DNA from: Obelidium mucronatum
Lineage: Eukaryota > Chytridiomycota > Chytridiomycetes > Chytridiales > Chytriomycetaceae
NCBI GenBank assembly: GCA_025765595.1
Contig: JAIVFH010000143.1
Span: 1-64,000, forward strand
Direction of reading: 5' to 3'
Length of the DNA stretch: 64,000 bases
Positions 55,615 through 64,000 of this stretch are shown here, piece by piece (position 1 is the first letter of the stretch; each line of letters opens with the position of its first letter). The position numbers were made by a program, and so were the translations under genes. Below the pieces are notes generated by a model. The model was not told the DNA's origin. It made no database searches and worked only from the letters and a program-made list of their open reading frames with translations.

Positions 55615-56783
55615 TTTTCAGCCTCAAAAAGCACTTTGACTTTTGTCCATAATATGCTTGTCATAGGAAACAAGCTGTTGGGTTTTATCAGGGAAAAGTG
55701 GTACAAAAAGACTCTGGGGAAACTGTGAGGAATGAATTTTTATGCAAACTAATTTGTCTCATCTGAGATTGGATAGCATTGTATGAATATACAATGTGGG
55801 ACCTATAGGGGTGCAAATGTGTAGGCTGGGCCCAAAAAATATTCTCTACACACTAGTGTCCAGATAGCCAGAAAGCCACAGTCTGTTGTCTTCAATTGGT
55901 GATAAACAATTGGGGATGGCAATATCATTGGTCTGTCACTGGGTTAAGAACAAGTTTTGCATGAAATAACAAGAGTTTTGAATCCAGGGACCAACATTGA
56001 GAGAGACACCAAAGTGCCACAGCCACCAAAATTTGCAAACCCTATGTTTGGAATGTTTAGCAGGGAAATCTTATCAAAACAAAGCCAGCAGACTTACTTG
56101 GCATGTTTACGTACCTGATAGATTTATAGTCTTGCAGCTGGGCAGAGGATGTTGAGGTTGGCAACAATTAACATACATTTTTAAGTTTGCAGTTATGTGG
56201 AAAATTGGCAAACTTTCTGCAGGCACAAGAGCTCTTTTGCATGTTTATTGAATTTAAACTGATTAGAGCTCTGCTTTCTTTACTGCTTTCTCTACACAAG
56301 GTAGTTATCCTTGGATAGTAAAGCATTTTACTTGGGGTCTCAGGCCAGGGGGTCAGTATTATTGGAGGCAGGCTTCTCTCCTACAATCCTAGCTCTATGG
56401 CACAGCTCTTACCTCCCTTTGGTCACCACAAGGTTCCCTCTGCTGATACTCAATCCACAATGCCTCTATTGTACCTTTCCAAAAGCAATGAGAAAATCCC
56501 AACCATCAACAACTGGTTTATTTAGAGTGAACAGGTTAGGGTTTAAAACCACAATGCCTCCATTGTACCATCCCAAAAGCAATGACGGAATTCTGAGAAA
56601 ATCCCAAGCGTCAACAATTGGTTTACTCAGAGTGAACAAACATGTTAGGGTTTAGAAGAAAACGGTGTCAATGGGAGGGGAGCCTTGTATGGAGGTGTAA
56701 TGCAGAATGGAACACACCATGCAGGAATTAACCACTAGTGTACCTAGTTCAAATACATGGTATGACCTGCACAGCACCACACA

Positions 56784-56856
56784 AGCCCGACGTGGGGGTC
56801 GAACCCACAACCTTAAGATGAAGAGTCTTACGCTCTACCGATTGAGCTAGCCGGGC
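56784..56856 (-). tRNA. tRNA-Lys(CTT) variant A37C, unit 10
   Basis: Loop CTCTTCA. Confidence 0.9.
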
Positions 56857-57832
56857 ACATGACCCATTCTATAAATAGATATACAGCAGACAACAATTCC
56901 CATGCTCAAATTTCAGCACACGGCCCTGGTTTCTGCAGCTGCTGCTTTCTCCACAGTCTTGGCAATTGTATTCAATGGAAGTGTTTATTCTGGCAGCAAC
57001 AGACTTTTGGCATTATGCATTGTGGCACCTTCATATGAAAACCACACGCACAGTGCAAGAAGCGGACTTCCATGAATTCCAAAAGCACCATTGTGAACCT
57101 GCCTATGAAGGTGCCACAATGCATAATGCAAGAAGCAGACTTCCATGAATTCCAAAAGCACCATTGTGAACCTGCCTATGAAGGTGCCACAATGCATAAT
57201 GCAAGAAGCAGACTTCCATGAATTCCAAAAGCACCATTGTGAACCTGCCTATGAAGGTGCCAAAATGCATAATGCAAGAAGCAGACTTCCATGAATTCCA
57301 AAAGCACCATTGTGAACCTGCCTATGAAGGTGCCACAATGCATAATGCAAGAAGCAGACTTCCATGAATTCCAAAAGCACCATTGTGAACCTGCTTTCTT
57401 GGCAACATTTTGAAATTTGAAACAAAGAAACCTTGTTGGTTTGGAAATGATCATGCTTTCTTCTTTGTGGTAAATGAAAATTCTTTGTGTTTCAAATCAC
57501 CAGATGAGTACTTTGGCATATCTTTATATTATCTCTGCGCATTTATACGTAGTAAACACTGTTCCAAATCACCAGTACTCAAGAACAAACACAAAATGCC
57601 AAAAACAGCAGTTTGCTAAAGGTGAATGGTGCAAACCATAAGAAGTAAGCCAGTGTACCTGCTGGAGGAGTGAAATAATCAGGGAGTTCATCCCAAGAAA
57701 AGCATAATAGTCACAGGCAGCATCAGCTTTCCATGTAGCTCCTTACTAACAGATTAAACAGGGAGATGCAAAGGTTATCTGTCAGTTCTGGATCCATGAT
57801 CAAATGTGAGAGGGCCATTTCCACATGGCGAA

Positions 57833-57914
57833 GGGCAGATGGCCGAGCGGTCTAAGGCGTCACGTTAAGGCCGTGATCTATTCGTAGGCGTGGGTTCGAA
57901 TCCCACTCTGCTCA
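57833..57914 (+). tRNA. tRNA-Leu(AAG), unit 10
   Basis: Standard variable arm TAG. Confidence 0.95.
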
Positions 57915-58592
57915 TTTTCAGCCTCAAAAAGCACTTTGACTTTTGTCCATAATATGCTTGTCATAGGAAACAAGCTGTTGGGTTTTATCAGGGAAAAGTG
58001 GTACAAAAAGACTCTGGGGAAACTGTGAGGAATGAATTTTTATGCAAACTAATTTGTCTCATCTGAGATTGGATAGCATTGTATGAATATACAATGTGGG
58101 ACCTATAGGGGTGCAAATGTGTAGGCTGGGCCCAAAAAATATTCTCTACACACTAGTGTCCAGATAGCCAGAAAGCCACAGTCTGTTGTCTTCAATTGGT
58201 GATAAACAATTGGGGATGGCAATATCATTGGTCTGTCACTGGGTTAAGAACAAGTTTTGCATGAAATAACAAGAGTTTTGAATCCAGGGACCAACATTGA
58301 GAGAGACACCAAAGTGCCACAGCCACCAAAATTTGCAAACCCTATGTTTGGAATGTCTAGCAGGGAAATCTTATCAAAACAAAGCCAGCAGACTTACTTG
58401 GCATGTTTACGTACCTGATAGATTTATAGTCTTGCAGCTGGGCAGAGGATGTTGAGGTTGGCAACAATTAACATACATTTTTAAGTTTGCAGTTATGTGG
58501 AAAATTGGCAAACTTTCTGCAGGCACAAGAGCTCTTTTGCATGTTTATTGAATTTAAACTGATTAGAGCTCTGCTTTCTTTACTGCTTTCTC

Positions 58593-59085
58593 TGTTAGAA
58601 CCAGATAGTCAATAAAAGACTTAAGGGTTCTTGAAGGCACGAGGGCTTAGGGGGCACGAGGGCTTGTCCAATAACGGCTTGAGGTCACGAGAGACGGAAC
58701 AAAGAGTTACAAAACTGTAAAACTAACACAGAATGTATTGAAACTGAACTAAAACTCAGAGCAGAAAGCTTGCTATTTATGCAAGTTCTGGAATTTCAAA
58801 TAACAAAAGTTCAAAAACTGAAAACAAACTGAAAATCAAACAGAAATTGTGATAGCAAGAGTGATAGCACAATAATATGTGAAATCAAGAATGATATCAC
58901 AAAATGAAACAGAAAAACTTAGTAAAGTGACAAATCAAAGATGACAAATACAAAAATAGAAACTTAAAGTAAAATGATACTAGCGGGGATCGAACCCGGG
59001 TTTCCATCGTGAGAGTCGCGCGTAAATGACCACTAAGCTACGGAACTATAGAGAAATATCCCTATAAGACGGGTGATTCCTAACA
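58593..59085 (-). repeat. 3' LTR of gypsy copy 2
   Basis: 493 bp, TGTTAG...CTAACA, with scattered differences from the copy 1 LTRs, including in the tRNA-like block. Confidence 0.95.
58981..59048 (-). other. tRNA-like block in the LTR of copy 2
   Basis: A box TAGCTTAGTGG and B box GGTTCGATCCC are kept exactly, while intervening bases differ from copy 1 (ATGG for GTGG, CATTTACG for CATTACG). Confidence 0.6.
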
Positions 59086-62000
59086 TCATCCCCTTCTTTT
59101 CTTGCGATTGCGAACACTTGCAGCAATCGCACCAGGACCAGGCTTATCGGGATATTTGGCGTGGAATTCAGAAACCAACTCAGCAGAACCCGAAACATTG
59201 GCAGCAGGCTCCCAAGAGCGGTCAGAGTTAGAATAACCCATCCAGTGGACTAAATATTGAAGTTTGTTGTAGAAAACGCGAGAATCCAAGATTTCTTGAA
59301 CTTCCCATTCTTCAGTGTTGTCCACGATAACTGGCGGAGGCGGAGGTTGGGTAAACGCGGCGACAATATTCTTAGTCTTGGGATGTAGCAAAGACGCGTG
59401 GAATACTGGGTGAATACGCATGGTTGAAGGTAAGGCAAGCTCAAAAGCGACTGGGTTGATGACGCGCTTGACTTTAAAAGGACCAAGTTTCTTATCATCA
59501 ATCTTTTGAGAAGGACGATTAGTCTTGATATTGCGGCGATCCAAGAAAACCAAGTCCCCGGGTTTAATTTCCGGAACTGGTAACCGAGATTTGTTGGCTT
59601 GTGTGGTGTAACCCTCCTGGGCAAACTTTAAGTTCGCACGAAGGTCTTCAAGAATAGTTTTCATAGACGCGAGGCGATCTTCAGCGTCAGGAACAGAGGA
59701 TTCACGAATGATAGAGGGGTCAAAAATTGGATTGTGACCAGAGTTTGCGAAGAATGGTGTATGACCAGTAGTGGTTACCAAAGAATCGTTGTAGGCAAAT
59801 TCGCAAAGCGGTAACTTGGAAACCCAATCGTCTTGCTGGTAGTTACAGTAAACGCGTAGGTATTGCTCAATGACTTGGTTGAGGACCTCAGTAGATCCAT
59901 CAGTTTGAGGGTGAAAAGCGGTAGAAATGTTAAGTTTAACGTTTAGGAGTTCCATAAAACGTTGCCAGAAACCACCAGTAAAACGCGGGTCGCGATCGGA
60001 TACAATGGATCTGGAAGCACCGTGAAGTCTAAAAACTTCCCGAATGTAGATGTCTGCGGTATCAGCACCAGTAGAAGTTTTTACCGTAGGAATAAAATGG
60101 GCTTGCTTGGTAAGCCTATCTTTTACCACAAGTAAGGCATCAAAACCTTGACTAATAGGCAAGTCAGTAATCCAATCCATAGAGATATCCATCCATGGTT
60201 TGGAAGGAACAGGTAAGGGTTGGAGAAGGCCAAATGGAGCATGGCGAGAAGAACGAGAACGCTGACACGCGTCGCAGTTTGCGATGAAACGCTGAACTAC
60301 GCGCCGCATGCGCGGAAACCAGTAATCACGAGAGATTAACTCAACTGTTTTAGCAACACCAAAGTGGCCAGCAGCGGGAGCACAGTGACGTTGACGGAAA
60401 ACTTCAAGTTGAAGCTCCTCAGTTGGAAGGTAAATAAGTTCATCACGAAAGATGAGACCGTTGGATTCAGTGAAGATAATGTGTAACTTGCGCTTTTTGT
60501 GTAAGGCGTACAGAGCAGACTTTGAAGTAGCGAGGGTGACGCGATCGATCCAGCTTTTGTCCGAATTGACAATGGTAATGTCATCAATATCCACACGTTG
60601 GAACAGCTGAATAAAGTTTTGTTTATGCAGCTCATCGCCTTGCTGAGTGACATAGTCAGGGCGGCGGGACAGCGCGTCTGGTTTTCCGGAAAGTCGGCCA
60701 GGGCGATGAAAAATTTTAAAACTAAATTCCGACAACTTAGTCATCCACCTATATTGGCGACGGGTAAGTTGCTGAACGGCAGTAAAGTTTTGAAGGCGAT
60801 CATGATCAGAGAACACAATGATTGGATCCGAAGGTTCCACGGCTATCAGGTAATGTCTCCAAGCCGCGAACGCGTCTACGATGGCAAGCAGTTCCTTGTC
60901 GTGAGTATCGTAGTTGATTTCCGCTGGAATTAACTTGCGGGAGTGAAAGGCAACAGGATGTAACCTTCCATCCGAACCGAACTGGGATAAAATTGCGCCC
61001 AGTGCAAAATCTGAGCAATCAGTTTCCACATACACGGTGCGACTGGGATCGAAGTGAATCAGGACCGGAGCGGTGGAGAAGGCATGTTTAAGTTTTTCAA
61101 AAGCCGATGCCGCGGCTTCGGACCATGGAAAGGGTCCAATTTTGGCTTCCTTACGCGTTAGGCTGGTAAGCGGTAACACAATATCGGAGTAGCCGGTGAT
61201 AAATTGGCGGTAAAAATTTGCAAATCCTAGAAAAATTTGCACGTCCTTTGACAGACTGAGGTACCGGCCAACTGGAAACGGTAGCAACCTTGGCAGGATC
61301 CATCTTGACACCATCGGCAGAGAAGATGTGGCCCAGGAATTCCGTAGAACTGGTATGGAAGGCACATTTGGCAGGGTTGACTACCAAGTTGTGTTTCCGC
61401 AAGCGCTCCAAGACTTCCTTGACGTGACGTTCGTGTAATTCTTCATCTTCGGAAAAGATTAGAATGTCATCCAAATAAACGATGACAAACACGCCCAGTA
61501 AATCCGAAAAAATGTCATTCATGAAGTACTGGAAGGCAGCTGGGGCGTTGGTTAGACCGAAACTAACCACATTATACTGGAAATGGCCAAACTTGCAGCG
61601 AAATGCAGTTTTCCATTCATCGCCAGAGCGTATTCTTAGTAAGTGGTACGCGTCTGGGAGATCCAAGTGAGTGAAAATTTTAGCCTTGGATAATTTTCCC
61701 GCAAGATCCGTGAACAGCGGTAGCGGAAACTTGTTCTTGACTACAATGTTGTTGATGGCACGATAGTCAATGCAAAGACGGAAACCACCATTTGGTTTCT
61801 TGACAAAGAAGCAAGGGGCGGCGACCGGAGAGGTAGAGGGAGATATCCAGCCTCTAGCCAAGGCATTAGTAAGATATTCCTGGAGAACTTTTTCTTCGGC
61901 TGGGCTCAGTGGATAAATTTTCCCAGCCGGCGGTAATTTTGCCGAAGTTCCATCTTCATTCTTAACGATCTCGATAGGCAAGTCGTAAGGGCGATGAGGT

Positions 62001-62908
62001 GGAAGCGGCCGAGGAGTCTCAGACTTGGGTGCAAACACGTCCGAGTACTGCTTGTAGCGTAAAGGCACTCCTCTATCGTCAGAAACGATAGCAGACTCCT
62101 GATAGTCCTTTGTATTAATCACAGCTGAAATTGACACGGTGGGAGTGTCATCATCTTTAGAAGAAGTGACATCCATTCGAGCGGCAAAGATAGTAAGCCC
62201 ATGTTTCTTGGCAATGCCAAAAAACGCAGTGGTATTAAGCAACTCAACGTCCGGTGTAGAACTCGCTGGCGGATTTTCCGTCGGGATTGAAACAGAAGCG
62301 GTAGAAACCTCCAGATCCTTGACAGCTGGATCGTCTGGAGGGGAATAAGGCAAGGCGGTAAAAGCCTCAGGGGGAACGTGGTCAGCTGACAGGCAAGCCC
62401 CATCGGAGAATGTGACCAACATGTGACGCCAATTAACGCGAGGGTTGTGAAGGCGAAGCCATGGAAGACCTAAAATAAGCGGACAAGAAATATCCGCGAC
62501 AAGAAGAGACATCGTTTCGGTATGAGAACCAATTTGACAGATTAAAGGTACTGTTTGTTTAGTAATGGAGCGAGAACGCGAACCATCTGCTAAATTAACA
62601 TTGTACAGAGTGGAGGAAGGAACAACAGGTATTTTATTTCTTAGAGCGAAATCTAAGGAAATAAGGCCGAAAGCCGAACACCCACTATCCACAAAGGCAC
62701 CCAAAGAAAGGGGCTTGGTAAGGTTTGGAGATGAAGAAGAAGAAAATTTTTCCCCGACAACAAGTGTACATGGAAGCACAATCTTGGAATCCGATGATGA
62801 GGGAACGGAAAGGTTGACAGTTTGCATCGCCAAACTGGGCGGGGAATTTACGCCTGAGCACCCCTTCCCTGGGCGCTCCGAGCATTTTTTGCAACCAAGA
62901 GGGGGCAA
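59086..62908 (-). pseudogene. pol: Pol of gypsy copy 2, broken by one frameshift
   Basis: Upstream part (62,908 to about 61,250) holds protease and reverse transcriptase including YLDDILIF. An extra T near 61,247 shifts the frame shortly after the RT core, and the rest (RNase H, integrase, chromodomain; to 59,086) continues in the other frame without further breaks. Protein similarity to copy 1 is near identity on both sides, so the lesion is recent or a sequencing slip in a TTT run. Confidence 0.9.
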
Positions 62909-63999
62909 GCTTTGGTGTCAGAAGCACCCTTGCAACCGTCTTGACCACAGTAAGCGCAAAGACCTTTATCCTTGCGGCGCTGACGTTCCTCGTGAGTAGG
63001 CTTGCCAGACTTGACATCAGCGGCGGCAACATCAGCAGACCCAGAGGGCTTGGAAGCAGCACCTGGGTTATTGGAACGGGAGCTGGAACCAGAACCTTGG
63101 TTACCCTTGGAGGATCCAGAACGTTTGTTGTTAGCAAACACGCGCTCATCGAAGACAATGGCCTTGCGCATGAGCATGGAGAGGTTGGTTGGTTGAGGTT
63201 CCAGACCATCAATATAGTTCATCACGTGAAGCTTGAGACCTTGCTTGAACATCAACATCTTGGTGTAATCGTTGTGTTGAGTACCAGCAATCCAACGTAG
63301 AAAATCACGGGCGTAGGCTTGACAAGAAGTAGTCTGGGTCAAGGTCTTGGCTTTGTCGTTGGCAATTGCTTCAGCGACACGTGGGTCTTCGCCGAAGAAG
63401 GCGGCAAAGACATCAGCAAATTCCTGAAAGCTTTTGAACTGGAGCTCAGGCTTGGCAACGTGGTTGATGTACCACTTGGCAGCATTACCACCAAGGTAGG
63501 AAACCACAAAAGCAATCTTTGGACTTGGTGGAAAGGATACCCTTGGGTCCAGAATTGTCAAAATTGAGATAGACTTTGAGCATAAAATCATCAAAATCAT
63601 CGGTAGCAAGGCCCTTGAAAACAGGAGGCTTGGCAACACGAAGAGAAATTTTGTCAGACTTCGAGGATTCGAACCGGGAACCCGAGTCAGACTGATCGTC
63701 AGAGTCCGAGGCACTACCAACTGGGCTAACTGAACGTTGACGGTGAACTTTGCGATCGGCTTTTGATGACGCAGCAAATGCTTCAATGACTTTATCAAGA
63801 CGACTAGATTGATTGCGGACAAGACGAGAAAGAGCCAAAAGATCCGTACGGAAAGCATCCATGGATGTGGCCACATCAAATTCATTATCCGTGTTGGCTT
63901 CCATGTAGCGACTGGCCTCGTCAATTCCATCCAGGACATTGTTGGTTTGTTGTTCAGATCCATTATCTTCATCAAAATCATTCTTGAGAGAGACAAGGT
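62848..63999 (-). pseudogene. gag: Gag of gypsy copy 2, frameshifted and truncated by the window edge
   Basis: The upstream frame (63,904 and beyond, to about 63,520) encodes the N-terminal part, starting MEANTDNEFDVATSMDAF within this window. An extra T near 63,519 moves the capsid and knuckle region (to 62,848) into another frame. The slippery heptamer and stem for entry to pol are conserved at 62,856-62,890. Confidence 0.88.
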
Positions 64000-64000
64000 C

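Larger units (their letters stand above)
53913..56285. repeat. Array unit 9 (6 monomers)
   Basis: 2,373 bp; lacks TATACC; one monomer with GCCAAAATGC. Confidence 0.95.
32734..58592. repeat. Tandem array of a two-tRNA cassette, ten units plus 7 bp of an eleventh
   Basis: Ten head-to-tail units with starts at 32,734; 34,823; 37,049; 39,136; 44,839; 47,139; 49,445; 51,751; 53,913 and 56,286. Unit length is 2,087-2,373 bp, and 2,519 bp for unit 4 without its transposon. Each unit has a minus-strand tRNA-Lys(CTT), a minisatellite of 73-bp monomers and a plus-strand tRNA-Leu(AAG). Almost all length differences are multiples of 73 bp or a 6-bp TATACC indel. Outside these, units differ at few sites. 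Two subfamilies are visible: units 1-3 (GATGCTCAATCC, ACCATTAGTG, GACCTGTAGG) and units 4 or 5-10 (GATACTCAATCC, ACCACTAGTG, GACCTATAGG). Open frames recurring in every unit show no protein-like constraint and are not annotated. Confidence 0.97.
56286..58592. repeat. Array unit 10 (5 monomers) and start of unit 11
   Basis: Unit 10 is 2,300 bp (56,286-58,585). The next 7 bp, CTTTCTC, begin unit 11, which is cut by gypsy copy 2. One monomer has GCCAAAATGC as in unit 9. Confidence 0.95.
58593..64000 (-). mobile_element. Ty3/gypsy chromovirus copy 2 (frameshifted, runs off the right edge)
   Basis: Same family and orientation as copy 1, inserted into the first bases of array unit 11. The predicted target duplicate is TTCTC (58,588-58,592); its partner is outside the window. 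The LTR is 493 bp. Compared with copy 1 there is one extra T in pol (about 61,246-61,248) and one in gag (about 63,518-63,520), so neither gene is translatable as it stands. The 5' LTR lies beyond 64,000. Confidence 0.93.

Overview
This is eukaryotic nuclear DNA. Nearly every host gene is cut by short GT-AG introns (mostly 45-100 nt), the tRNA genes are of nuclear type, and the mobile elements (hAT, Tnp2/Plavaka-like, PIF/Harbinger-like, Ty3/gypsy chromovirus) are eukaryotic. Compact spliced genes, GT32 glycosyltransferases, a CCCH-CHY zinc-finger protein, GINS subunit Psf1 and an MT-A70 protein together suggest an early-diverging, possibly zoosporic (chytrid-like) fungus. That placement is inference; nothing in the window names the species.

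Layout. 1-6,880: the 3' end of a leucine-rich-repeat gene, a glycosyltransferase resembling the GT half of L-arabinokinase, and two tandem paralogues that each carry two GT32 domains. 7,021-15,654: tRNA-Lys(CTT), a spliced hAT transposase, a decayed minus-strand Tnp2/Plavaka-like transposon and tRNA-Ile(AAT). 15,800-18,676: an MT-A70 methyltransferase-family gene and PSF1, only 25 nt apart on the same strand. 19,355-19,426 (minus): a small RNA that folds as a complete HDV-family self-cleaving ribozyme. 21,356-23,691 (minus): a five-exon CCCH/CHY zinc-finger gene, then tRNA-Thr(AGT). 26,235-32,284 (minus): an intact 6.05-kb chromoviral Ty3/gypsy element with identical 5-bp target duplications, a -1 frameshift signal between gag and pol, and a PBS complementary to its own predicted RNA 5' end (Tf1-like self-priming). 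32,734-58,592: ten head-to-tail units of about 2.1-2.5 kb, each with a minus-strand tRNA-Lys(CTT), a plus-strand tRNA-Leu(AAG) and a variable 73-bp minisatellite. Unit 4 carries a 3.18-kb two-gene Harbinger-like transposon. 58,593-64,000: a second, frameshifted copy of the same gypsy element, inserted into the start of unit 11 and running off the window.

The left half is ordinary gene space: wall/glycan enzymes, a replication-initiation factor and a nucleic-acid methyltransferase homologue. The right half is an amplified tRNA cassette bracketed and interrupted by mobile elements. The most notable items are the HDV-like ribozyme, the tRNA array (half of its tRNA-Lys copies carry A37C in the anticodon loop), and the retroelement's self-priming and frameshift signals. 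Exon joins were worked out by hand from reading frame, GT-AG borders and family similarity; all joins given as exact close the reading frame arithmetically, but none is confirmed by transcripts.
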